Shown here: piece after piece, positions 46,691-55,542 of the stretch
Numbering within the stretch: the stretch's first letter is position 1
Layout of the letters: the number at the start of each line of letters is the position of its first letter
Assembly (NCBI GenBank): GCA_002633025.1
Contig: NMRB01000365.1
Span: forward strand, 278,784 to 342,783
Length of the DNA stretch: 64,000 bases
From: Notospermus geniculatus
Lineage: Eukaryota > Nemertea > Pilidiophora > Heteronemertea > Lineidae
Direction of reading: 5' to 3'
Made by a program: the position numbers and the translations under genes
Notes under the pieces: generated by a model
Databases searched by the model: none
What the model saw: the letters and a program-made list of their open reading frames with translations, nothing else
What the model was told of the DNA's origin: nothing

Positions 46691-48523
46691 TTATTCTTGG
46701 CTTACGTCCAATTTCTTTTCCAGCCTGGCCTTTAACATGTCTCCTGCAGTTACTGGCGCGGTGTTACGTTTTCCTCTTGGCTGAAACCTGTACTTTTGAT
46801 CAATCGTAGCTGGAGCCGCCGATTCTTTAACGAGTTCCGGTGCCGTCGTGTCACTCGCGGCACTTGTGGATGGTTGGGGTTCCCCCTGTTGTTGCTGTTG
46901 AAGTGCCGGTGCCATGACGGTCGCCATAGACTTGGCAATCTCTTCGCTCATCGATTTGAACATGCCCGCGATGTTGGTGGTGGTTTGTTCTTGAAACTCT
47001 CTCATACGCGTCTCCATATCTGTGTCGCGTTTAGCGGCATCCTCGCGAGCTTGCAGTAATGCGTCGAGCATATCGTCGGCTTGTTTGGCCCGTTTTATGG
47101 GCGGTTGATCCCTACCACCGCGTCGCTGTGAGTTACGAACTGTAGGCCATTGTTCCTCATCAGTATAGTCGTCGTTATCGTCGTAGTTGTAGTCATGGGC
47201 ACGAGATGAAGTGGGTCTTTTAGTACCGCGTTGGTGCTGCTGCTGGTGGTTTTGAAATTGACTAAACGAATGCATCATGTCCATCCACATGTTGGGCGAA
47301 GGTTGCGTGGATACAACGGGTTGAAATTGGTATGCCGAGGTATACTGCTGTTGCTGTTGGTGCGGTGACCACCACTGTTGGTATTGGACTGGTGGCGTGG
47401 CATACGTGTTGGCGGGTGCTGGTGCTGGTGGTGGTGCTGGTGCTGGTGGTGCTGGTCGTTGCTGATGTAGCGCTTGTTGAACGGCGTGCTGCATAGCCTG
47501 TTCCACGTATTGACCGAATCCCGTGGAAGAGGGTGCGGAAGCAGTTACTGGTAGCGGTGCACCGGTGCTGTTCTGTTCGGCCACCATGTTGTCGATACGT
47601 TCGCCGACTAGTTTCACCAATTCGTCTAACGTGTATCGCTGTACCGAGGGTTCCGTCGGGGGAATGGGGTTATTTTCCAAACTCGTCGTGTCCTCGTCAC
47701 CGGCGTTGGTTGGCGCTGATGCAGGCGTGTCGGCTTCGTCTATCAGTTCAATGACCAATTCTTTTACGGCACCGTCGCTGGCGTCATCGCTATTGATTTT
47801 ATATTGCGTGCACTCGATGGGCATGTCGAGCGATTCGAGGTCGTGTCGTACCTTGTCTATACGCGTGTGATTGCCCATCGAATGACACGAGGCCAACAAG
47901 TCGGTATAGTCCTGACGCGTATTTCCCGCCTCATCTTTGCCGTTATTTTCGCTAACGTCGTGACCCATGTACCGCATCGAGGTGGTCACCGTGAGGTCTC
48001 GAGCGCCCGCCATGCACATGGACATCTCTTCCAGCGTGTCGGGGTCGTTTCCATGACCGAGACTCAAACCGGGCCACTTGCTATTAAAGGCCATCATGGC
48101 ACTCACGTTGACCGGCTTCGACGACGCGTTGCCGTCGTAGCCCGCTTTGATGAACCCATCGTCCGACTTGTGATTGACAGGCGCGATATTGCTGAATCGC
48201 TCTTCGGTGGCCCGGCGCACCGCCTCGATGTACTGGTCGCTGGTAATGGCGTAACGAGCCAATAGGACCGGGCGTCGTTCGTTCTTGTTGGTACGTCTGT
48301 TTTTAACGTTCACTTCACGCACTTCGTAGCCATGCACCTTGCCGACGCGGTAACGTTTATTGTGCATGACCAACAACGGCAAGTCTTTAACCTGCGCGGC
48401 AAATTTTTCGGCCATGGTCCGCGGTATTTCGTAGAAACGGCCATCTAACGGATCGCGTTTCAACGTGGCATTCGGATCGCGATCTATAACAGAGGCAATA
48501 CCGACACATTCGATCCTACCCAT
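46691..48523 (-). CDS. Assemblin-like maturational protease fused to a scaffold domain
   Basis: 610 residues. The first ~200 follow the order of herpesvirus assemblin (peptidase S21): LPLLVMHN with His54, VGKVHGYEV, ITSDQYIEAVRRAT, then WPGLSLGHG with Ser154 and a following MCMAGARDLTVTT strand. In the herpesvirus family the triad is His-Ser-His; here the third position would be Glu166 or His157. Next comes a long Pro/Gln/Ala-rich scaffold-like region (about 330-460), a KRAK basic patch, a helical segment around 500-540 and a basic C-terminus (ARLEKKLDVSQE). Length and layout match the protease-scaffold precursors of about 600-700 residues. It would cut itself and the scaffold during capsid maturation. 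Its start overlaps the end of the upstream membrane-protein gene by 40 bases. Confidence 0.6.
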   Translation of the reverse strand: MGRIECVGIASVIDRDPNATLKRDPLDGRFYEIPRTMAEKFAAQVKDLPLLVMHNKRYRVGKVHGYEVREVNVKNRRTNKNERRPVLLARYAITSDQYIEAVRRATEERFSNIAPVNHKSDDGFIKAGYDGNASSKPVNVSAMMAFNSKWPGLSLGHGNDPDTLEEMSMCMAGARDLTVTTSMRYMGHDVSENNGKDEAGNTRQDYTDLLASCHSMGNHTRIDKVRHDLESLDMPIECTQYKINSDDASDGAVKELVIELIDEADTPASAPTNAGDEDTTSLENNPIPPTEPSVQRYTLDELVKLVGERIDNMVAEQNSTGAPLPVTASAPSSTGFGQYVEQAMQHAVQQALHQQRPAPPAPAPPPAPAPANTYATPPVQYQQWWSPHQQQQQYTSAYQFQPVVSTQPSPNMWMDMMHSFSQFQNHQQQHQRGTKRPTSSRAHDYNYDDNDDYTDEEQWPTVRNSQRRGGRDQPPIKRAKQADDMLDALLQAREDAAKRDTDMETRMREFQEQTTTNIAGMFKSMSEEIAKSMATVMAPALQQQQQGEPQPSTSAASDTTAPELVKESAAPATIDQKYRFQPRGKRNTAPVTAGDMLKARLEKKLDVSQE

Positions 48524-49770
48524 TGTTGTTGTTGCTGTTGTTGTTTTCTAGGGCGTTCAATCGACAAAATACGATCGGTACTCTTACCGTTACAGTAGAC
48601 GTGATATAAGATTCGCACCACCAGCGGTAAGCCCTTTAGCAGACAATGAACGAGTAGCACGACTACCACGACCCAGTTGTAGACGGTCGATACGTGACAC
48701 CAACGGCTATCGGGCACGACGGGGTCGTAGTCGGCAACGTCGGCCCCCAAGCAAATGAAAAATATAATGGGAAATATGGTGACCGTTTCGAGACCGATCC
48801 AAAAGTATAGCGCCACACCCACGCCAGTCTTTCGTAACGGTGTGGCAGGACTGTGAGCGTAATCGTACACGAACTGTTCTAGCCGAAGTTCGGTAATGAA
48901 GCGCAGCATACGATCGTAGGGCGATTCGTATTTGACGGGCGGTAGGGAATGTTGTTTTGGGGGTGACAATTCCTTGTCATCGTCGTCGACGAGCTGATGT
49001 TCGCCGCCAGTCACCCTGTCTATTAGTTGGCGACTGGTCTTACGACGACGCAGATCGGCACCCATACTCAACGTACGATTCATTGCCAACGTACCGCGTC
49101 CCAGATGGTGCCGAACGGCCGTCGTGCCCATCGACGTGCCTTGGCGAGATTCCAGAACAACTTCGTTAACCGACTCGTTATACATGTCGCTCAACCCAGT
49201 GGACAAGTCGACGCAAGAGCGTTGTATGCGCGCGGCCATCCACCACACGACGGCGGCCAGTATCATATCGACCGTGTACCGGCAGCATATGTAGGCCAGG
49301 ACGCACATGTTAAATTTGCCGAACGCGTCGATCTGCTCGCAGTCGCGCTTATAGTTTACGTGTATACCAATCGCGGCGCCTAGTAGGGTCAGCGCGACGA
49401 GAAGCGATAACCCGAATGTAACTGTCCACGTTTTCATGCGTCTTCCCAGTACCCGGACGCACGCCAGTCCACAATCGATCTCGGCAATAGGATCGGCAGG
49501 TACATTGCTGGGCGAACTGTTGTCGACTTCTTCATTGTCATCTCTTTCGTCTTCCGTTGATGTAGCGGAGAAATCGTCGTCGTCTGTCGCCTCGTTTACC
49601 AAAGAAACCATTTCGAGCGATTCATCGTTTATTGCGAGCGACGTGTCCGGTTTGTGACGTGTCGTAGTTGGCATTTCAGGTAAGGCGGCATATTTAGTCG
49701 TGGCAAACGCACCGTTCGTATTGACACGTTTCTTTTTCCGAACGCCTTGTTGTGCCGATACTATCGGCAT
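48484..49770 (-). CDS. Multi-pass membrane protein, unknown
   Basis: 428 residues from ATG 49770. A ~105-residue acidic cytoplasmic N-terminus precedes hydrophobic helices at about 113-136, 153-180, 314-342 and 360-388, so probably four membrane passes, with a ~130-residue hydrophilic loop in the middle. The C-terminus has seven glutamines and a short hydrophobic end. It is likely an envelope or nuclear-membrane protein. Its ATG overlaps that of the divergent 870-residue gene in a CATG, and its 3' end overlaps the protease gene. Confidence 0.75.
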   Translation of the reverse strand: MPIVSAQQGVRKKKRVNTNGAFATTKYAALPEMPTTTRHKPDTSLAINDESLEMVSLVNEATDDDDFSATSTEDERDDNEEVDNSSPSNVPADPIAEIDCGLACVRVLGRRMKTWTVTFGLSLLVALTLLGAAIGIHVNYKRDCEQIDAFGKFNMCVLAYICCRYTVDMILAAVVWWMAARIQRSCVDLSTGLSDMYNESVNEVVLESRQGTSMGTTAVRHHLGRGTLAMNRTLSMGADLRRRKTSRQLIDRVTGGEHQLVDDDDKELSPPKQHSLPPVKYESPYDRMLRFITELRLEQFVYDYAHSPATPLRKTGVGVALYFWIGLETVTIFPIIFFICLGADVADYDPVVPDSRWCHVSTVYNWVVVVVLLVHCLLKGLPLVVRILYHVYCNGKSTDRILSIERPRKQQQQQQQWVGSNVSVLPLL

Positions 49771-52381
49771 GTTGAATCAGTTCTACGACCCGTTGACGGC
49801 TGGTCAGCGAGGCTGGAATGATGAAATGGTAAACGCTTTAAACATGTACGACATGGCGCGTGTGGATAGAACGATGGGCGGACTCGTTCACGATCTGATC
49901 ACAACACGTTTGGAACTCGAAACCGCCTTACGCGAGAACAACACTCTGCAGCACGCTATCAACAATGCCGTACCGGGTGGCAATGGATTCGTCGTTGAAC
50001 AGTTGGATACGCAACGACCGATAGGAGGTGGCCCTATACGGCGTCGTGGTGGGAGACGTGGTGGCGATGGAGGTGACGGTGGAGGTGGAGGTGGAGGTGG
50101 AGGTGGAGGTGAAGGTGGAGGTGGTGGCCTGGGCGACATGCTGATAACTTGGGAAGGCGTGCTCGAAGCGGCACGTATGTTGTCCGATCAGACGCGAGCC
50201 GATCGGGTAGACGAGTACAAGCGTATAGCCAACATGCGCCAATTTCCACAGCAGGATCCCGATACGTTGACCGTGCAACAACATCGTCAACTACTGCACC
50301 AACCGTCTTACGTTTACTACGACTCGGTACTCGTTCGCCTCAACGAAATGGCCAAAGATGCGTTCCTCACATCGTCTCTGATTCCCACCACGTTCAATTT
50401 AGAGCAGGTCACCGAGATATTGCCCAGCGAATGGCTCGTCGACTTCCTAAGCGTGTTTCAAACGGCCGAAGACGTGGCGAACGCCCTTTACCCGCAGCAG
50501 GTTGTCATGGACGACATCTATAAGCGCCGCATCAAGGGCATCGAATTTGACCGGAACACGGGACAGCCGGTCACCGGTCAGTCGGAGTTTGTGTCGTACA
50601 CGCCCGACCTGATCGTTCAGCTACCCCGATTCGCGCAAATGTTTGCCGACATTACGTTTCGACCGATGAGCGAAGACGCGCAAATGTTCAAGAACCAGCT
50701 GAACGAGTACGGCACGATCACCTACAAGGACCTGGAACTGCTAGTACACTTCGCCATTGCTTGGGCCGGCACCAGCGGCGGTTACCGGGCACGATCCACC
50801 ACAACTTTGGACATGTCGTACAAGACGTTCTTACGCGATCCGGCCTCGTTTATGCAAGGCGCACGACTAAAGGTGGTCGTGGCCATGGTGACCGACTGCG
50901 TAACGGCATTGGCCAACTCGTTCCCGGCGGGCGCCTACTTTAGACCGGTTAACGCGCCGGGCGGTGGTGTGGGTTTCGAACTAGTAAAAGACGTGACCCT
51001 ACCTACGCCTCCGGCACCTACTCCGCCCCCTGCCGCAGGCGCACCCGGGCCGGCCGGCGCACCGCCTGCCGCGGCAGTGGTAGCACCGGCACCTAGACGT
51101 ACTCGGACAGAAGTGCAAAACGTACCATCGGACATTATGTTCGTGTTGAGGTCGTTCGTACTCGATAACGTTACCGTGTACAAGAAACGCGAAGGCCTGG
51201 CTCGGTACGCGGGCATGTCGCACTTGAAACCGGACACCAGCTTCGTAGACTCGCCCATACAGCATCTGTTGAATTTCGACACCGTGGCCACCGCGGAATT
51301 TACTCGACTCTACAAGAGCATACATCGAGATCGGCCGGACATCGTAAACGCCCAGATGAGCGTTCAAGTGTCGCGTATGGTTTGCGTGCAGACGCTCTAC
51401 GCTCACCTGATGACCGTGGTGCGAACCGTTCAATTGCTAAAACCACCAACCGAAACCAGCAACGAGGCCGCCGTAAACAAACTGTTGGACGCCGGCGTCC
51501 TAGTGGACGGTCAAATTGTACGCTATGCCAACACGACTGAACTCTTGCCCGGTCTCTTGTTCTACACGATGCTCGCGGCCGGCGATAGGAATGCCAACTA
51601 CGGCGATCGAACAGGGATACGAGTCGGCGGCCGTGACACGTTACCCTACCTGGCGGCCAAAGCGCGGTTCGTCAATCGCGAAGACCGCGTAGAGTTTTTC
51701 AACTGTTTCGGCGCGTTCACGTACACGTTACCTACCATCGCCGAGAGTAAGATGACCCGCGAGGTGCCGGCCATAGGATTCGGCGTGAACACAGGACCTC
51801 GTTCGACGATTGTTGGACGAACCGGTCGAGGACCGGTCGGTGTTGGTGCTACCGGAAGTAACCCGCCGCCCGGACTCAGCGGTATACAACGCGGCGGTGC
51901 GGCGGTGTACGACTTGGCTTCTGGCTCATCGTTGGTCGGTGTTCGGTGGATCGAAAACTTGGCCTTTGCACAGTTGAAGGTGGCACTGAGTAAAAAATTG
52001 AAAATTGTCGCATCGTCCTACCTGAACATTATGACGGCGTGTGTCGTTAATCGCGGTCTGTTTGTGAGCGACGCCACCAAGAGGTACTTCATGGACTTGT
52101 CGAATCGCGTACCGCCTGAACACAAACCGGTCGACACCCCGTTGGAGGTGCGTAAAAACTACGGCGATTTTAACTCGTTCTTTGCCTTACCTACGGTGTG
52201 GAAGACCAAGAACACTATGGTCGACGCGTCGAAAATCAAGAGCAAGTACTCGTTTGCCGATCTGGGCACATACGACGGTCAGCAGCTGCTGGCTACGCTA
52301 CGTCAAACGCTTGCCTCTGGCGCCCTAGACTCGAGCATACCGGCTGGCGATCCTCGCATACCGTTCTACAACCCGTCGTAG
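49769..52381 (+). CDS. Unknown 870-residue protein, probably structural
   Basis: ATG at 49769; the longer frame needs a GTG. After a helical first ~70 residues comes an Arg/Gly-rich run with many consecutive glycines (about residues 85-125), then a large globular region interrupted near residue 415 by a Pro/Ala linker and again near 680 by Gly/Pro-rich sequence. The last ~130 residues look conserved and folded. Absence of targeting signals, modular build and position beside the protease-scaffold gene suggest a capsid-associated role; no motif proves it. Confidence 0.8.
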   Translation: MLNQFYDPLTAGQRGWNDEMVNALNMYDMARVDRTMGGLVHDLITTRLELETALRENNTLQHAINNAVPGGNGFVVEQLDTQRPIGGGPIRRRGGRRGGDGGDGGGGGGGGGGGEGGGGGLGDMLITWEGVLEAARMLSDQTRADRVDEYKRIANMRQFPQQDPDTLTVQQHRQLLHQPSYVYYDSVLVRLNEMAKDAFLTSSLIPTTFNLEQVTEILPSEWLVDFLSVFQTAEDVANALYPQQVVMDDIYKRRIKGIEFDRNTGQPVTGQSEFVSYTPDLIVQLPRFAQMFADITFRPMSEDAQMFKNQLNEYGTITYKDLELLVHFAIAWAGTSGGYRARSTTTLDMSYKTFLRDPASFMQGARLKVVVAMVTDCVTALANSFPAGAYFRPVNAPGGGVGFELVKDVTLPTPPAPTPPPAAGAPGPAGAPPAAAVVAPAPRRTRTEVQNVPSDIMFVLRSFVLDNVTVYKKREGLARYAGMSHLKPDTSFVDSPIQHLLNFDTVATAEFTRLYKSIHRDRPDIVNAQMSVQVSRMVCVQTLYAHLMTVVRTVQLLKPPTETSNEAAVNKLLDAGVLVDGQIVRYANTTELLPGLLFYTMLAAGDRNANYGDRTGIRVGGRDTLPYLAAKARFVNREDRVEFFNCFGAFTYTLPTIAESKMTREVPAIGFGVNTGPRSTIVGRTGRGPVGVGATGSNPPPGLSGIQRGGAAVYDLASGSSLVGVRWIENLAFAQLKVALSKKLKIVASSYLNIMTACVVNRGLFVSDATKRYFMDLSNRVPPEHKPVDTPLEVRKNYGDFNSFFALPTVWKTKNTMVDASKIKSKYSFADLGTYDGQQLLATLRQTLASGALDSSIPAGDPRIPFYNPS

Positions 52382-52403
52382 TGAATCATAATCGCGGCAT
52401 TAT

Positions 52404-52544
52404 CTACTGGACCCATTGACACTATTGGGACCAATGGACCCGCTAGTACCGTACCAATCGTACCGCCTCATTATGGCGCCCGGTCAAAATCTCGTCGCTG
52501 ATTGGCTCGGTTCCAGTGAGTCCAGCGGGTCCATTGATTCCAAT
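52404..52544. repeat. Palindromic hr-like element 8
   Basis: Left arm with mixed units, ACCAATCG, core TATGGCGCCCGGTCAAAAT (divergent TTTGAAT), CTGATTGG and right arm. It starts 23 bases after the stop of the upstream gene. No TGAGTCA nearby. Confidence 0.8.
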
Positions 52545-52639
52545 GAGTAATACGACAGGAGGATGTTAAGACTATGCCGGATCGCAACAGGTGCGTGATA
52601 CACGCTCGGTCACCACAAATCCCTTTCCTAATCGATTAC

Positions 52640-52789
52640 TTATTGGACCCATTGGCACTATTGGAACCGGTGGAACCGTTGGCACCGCACCAATCAGCTG
52701 CTTCGGAAATTGCGCGCGGTTTGAATACTGTCGTCTGATTGGTTTGGTTCCAGTGGTTCCAACGGGTCCAACGGTTCCAACAGTTCCAC
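52640..52789. repeat. Palindromic hr-like element 9
   Basis: Full element with ACCAATCAG, core TTGCGCGCGGTTTGAATACT, CTGATTGG and right arm. It ends 120 bases before the ATG at 52910. Confidence 0.85.
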
Positions 52790-52909
52790 TACATAGTATC
52801 AGCACCGCTTCTCTTACAACTCGTTCACCAAACACACCCGGTTGGAAATCTGTGCGGATTAGGGTTCTTACAGGTTGTGAGTACTTGGGAAAATTCTTAA
52901 GAACAAAAA

Positions 52910-53548
52910 ATGGCAGTGCAGCGGACTGGTTTTACGGACGTGTCGTTCTTTAACGCCTACCATCACTGGCGCAAACGGCACGCCCTGTGCCCTACAGACA
53001 CGCATAAATGTCGCGAATGCTTGGTCGTGTTCGACGTCATCAGCTACGGTAGCGGATTGTTGATGGCGTCGATGTTTGACTCGGTGCACCGATACACGGC
53101 CGACTCAGACATAGTGCCGATTAACATAGCGCAAACTTCCAAATCGGCTCTACGCTTTATACTGGCGAACGATTCGTGTATCGACGACTTGCCCGGGCAC
53201 GTAGACAAACACATGCCCGGTATCGCGTATCCGCACGAACATATGCCCGACTCGTCCGAAGTTTACGCATCCGGGGTATTGTACGGCAACGAGTCGTATG
53301 CCCGTCTAGTATACCTCTATTGCGGCTCGTTAGGTATAACCGTTGACGACAGAGTGCGCAAAGAATTGGCCGTTAAACTCAAACCGGCGCAAAATGCGCC
53401 CATACCGGTGCTGGAGTACTTTACGTTACTTCAATTTCATTTGAGCGGCGCACTACTGTTGACCAGCGATTGCGTAAACAGGCTTTGGTGGGACACGATA
53501 CGAACGCAACACGTACACGTGTCATCGACATGGATCCACGGCTCTTAG
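52910..53548 (+). CDS. Unknown 212-residue protein
   Basis: ATG at 52910. A compact protein with CPTDTHKCREC near residue 27 that could hold a zinc ion, and an otherwise mixed alpha/beta-like sequence. No signal peptide. The last 19 bases overlap the start of the next gene in another frame. Overlapping, co-directional arrangement suggests joint expression with the 368-residue protein. Confidence 0.8.
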   Translation: MAVQRTGFTDVSFFNAYHHWRKRHALCPTDTHKCRECLVVFDVISYGSGLLMASMFDSVHRYTADSDIVPINIAQTSKSALRFILANDSCIDDLPGHVDKHMPGIAYPHEHMPDSSEVYASGVLYGNESYARLVYLYCGSLGITVDDRVRKELAVKLKPAQNAPIPVLEYFTLLQFHLSGALLLTSDCVNRLWWDTIRTQHVHVSSTWIHGS

Positions 53549-54636
53549 TGTTGGACGACGGGCACGAAGGCGATTACGTCACCGAATCGATATACAACGC
53601 CGATGTACCTTCGAGTCGTAGTCGAAGTTTACGCGAATTGGCCCACCTGTACGTCATGCCCGAAGATTCCCGATCGCCAGCCGCCGTTGCACTACCCGAG
53701 CTCCAACCGACGATGTTGTGTAATCGCGCCAAGGAACGTGCCAAGTTTGTAAACGGTATCAATACTCGGTTCATGTACGACTTGCATCAACTCCAGGTGC
53801 AATCGCCTTCGCTCTACACCAACATGAAGACAAAGAACCCGTTTATCGTAGACTCACGAACGCCGGTCGACGTGTACAACACGGGTTCGAAAGAACTCCG
53901 CGTCGGTAAAAGTTTCACCGTGATTCCACCGTTGACAGATCACAGCGACTGCGTCGTGTACAACGGGGCGCACGTTTTACAAACGGTCGATTTGGAAGAG
54001 TTTACCAACAATTTCAGAGAGTTGATGAAAGAGTTGCGCGTCGTATTCGACATGGCCCAGACACTCGACAATCCTGCCGTTCGTCGTGCAGATGCTACGA
54101 ACGCCCTACGCGCCGATCGGCTGTACGCTCAACTCGGTAAGAACCCGTTGTGGCAGGAAATGGTCGGCGCGGTCGAGGTCAAATTGAAAACGGCCGATAA
54201 AGTTAAGATTGCCAATGCCATATGCGACGTTTGCCTGACACGTTGGTCTCGCTACGTTGGCGGCGAAGAGGACAATAACTCCCCGGCTTACACGTACGAG
54301 CAGCCGTTCATGGCCGCCAGCGACATGGTCATCAAGATTACGAAGGCTCTTAAAGAGTTACCCTTTACCGAAACGGTTCGAAATGATCGTCGAGCCGCTA
54401 TCGCCCCGTTAAGCGGACAGACTGTCGTAACATCTCGACGCGAAGATAACAGTGCCGGTAACGCGTACAGAGAGCTCTGCGACAAGTTTGCCAGTTTACA
54501 CGACGACCTCGGCATGTTAGCCCTCTACTTGAAGCCGTTCGTACCCCGGCACGTGGGCACGGTCAAGTGTTTACAAGGAAACGTCTGCGAGCCGGGGACG
54601 AGTATGGAAGTGGAAATGCAACCGGTTGCGATGTAA
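53530..54636 (+). CDS. Unknown 368-residue protein
   Basis: ATG at 53530; the frame extends to 53470 only via TTG. Globular, with helical segments (FTNNFRELMKELRVVFDMAQ) and no membrane helix or Cys cluster. Size would suit a herpesvirus triplex-type capsid protein, but nothing specific supports it. Confidence 0.8.
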   Translation: MDPRLLVLDDGHEGDYVTESIYNADVPSSRSRSLRELAHLYVMPEDSRSPAAVALPELQPTMLCNRAKERAKFVNGINTRFMYDLHQLQVQSPSLYTNMKTKNPFIVDSRTPVDVYNTGSKELRVGKSFTVIPPLTDHSDCVVYNGAHVLQTVDLEEFTNNFRELMKELRVVFDMAQTLDNPAVRRADATNALRADRLYAQLGKNPLWQEMVGAVEVKLKTADKVKIANAICDVCLTRWSRYVGGEEDNNSPAYTYEQPFMAASDMVIKITKALKELPFTETVRNDRRAAIAPLSGQTVVTSRREDNSAGNAYRELCDKFASLHDDLGMLALYLKPFVPRHVGTVKCLQGNVCEPGTSMEVEMQPVAM

Positions 54637-54673
54637 ACGAAGATGGAACAGAATGGGTTTGATCTCGTTTGTG

Positions 54674-54679
54674 TATAAA
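54674..54679 (+). promoter_or_regulatory. TATA box of the RING gene
   Basis: TATAAA 63 bases before the ATG at 54742. Confidence 0.5.
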
Positions 54680-54741
54680 TTCGCAGGTAGAAACAAGTAT
54701 TCGCACAGTCCCCGACTTGAGTTACTCCTGCTTTTACAGAC

Positions 54742-55332
54742 ATGTTTCACCCACATCTTACTCCCGGCTCGACTGCTGAACGTATTGTATGGGCCGAGTT
54801 TACCGCAAGAGGTGGGGAATGGATTAAGGCACGGATCGGTGTGTCGAGAACGCCCAAACTAAATGTTCAAGCAAGAATGGTTCGCGCACGACTAGACGAT
54901 AGGTGGGCCGTGTACCTAGCAGAACTCGGATTCTCGATAGACCTGCTCGGGGCCGTGATAGCCGCGCAATTGATTTACGCGGACGATTTTACGACGTTTC
55001 GCGAGATGCTCGGTGCTATGATAGAAGCCGCACTCACCGAAAACTACCCGATCGAACACTACTCGCTTGGTTTGAACGCCGCACAGAACGGTAGAGGTCC
55101 CCAAACGACAACGACGACGACCACCACCGATCCCGAGCGGAACAAATTACAGCAGGAAAACGAACGACTTAGAACAATACTTTCGTGCAAACTTTGTTTT
55201 GATGCCCCCAACAACAGGGTATTTGTACCGTGCGGACATGTAATTTGTTGTGGCCAATGCACAAACAAACTACGTGACTGTCCCATGTGTAAGTCGCCAA
55301 TAAGGAGAGTTATAAATGCTTCTAGAACATAG
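54742..55332 (+). CDS. C-terminal RING finger protein (IAP-like)
   Basis: 196 residues. The N-terminal ~115 residues are helical and lack BIR cysteines; then come eight threonines in a row, a short coiled coil (NKLQQENERLR) and a C-terminal RING of the IAP type: CKLC, PCGH, CGQC, CPMC. A likely E3 ubiquitin ligase; coiled coil plus RING suggests it works as a dimer. A second promoter-proximal TATA suggests independent expression. It could be an IAP relative that lost its BIR. In 55333-55542 downstream I see no gene. Confidence 0.85.
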   Translation: MFHPHLTPGSTAERIVWAEFTARGGEWIKARIGVSRTPKLNVQARMVRARLDDRWAVYLAELGFSIDLLGAVIAAQLIYADDFTTFREMLGAMIEAALTENYPIEHYSLGLNAAQNGRGPQTTTTTTTTDPERNKLQQENERLRTILSCKLCFDAPNNRVFVPCGHVICCGQCTNKLRDCPMCKSPIRRVINASRT

Positions 55333-55542
55333 AAAAATGTTGCTTTTTTCTTATTTTTAATAATTCATGCATCTGGAAATTCAAAGCCCCAGAGCGTCAA
55401 CGCCTACGAGCAACAGCACCACAGCTTCAGCCTTGCCGCACGTCACTCACGACTGGTCATTTTCGAATATTGTTCGACAACGGGTTGGATCGAAAACGTA
55501 TAAGAACTGAACGTCCCTCTGGTTCAAAGAGCTATACTTCTT

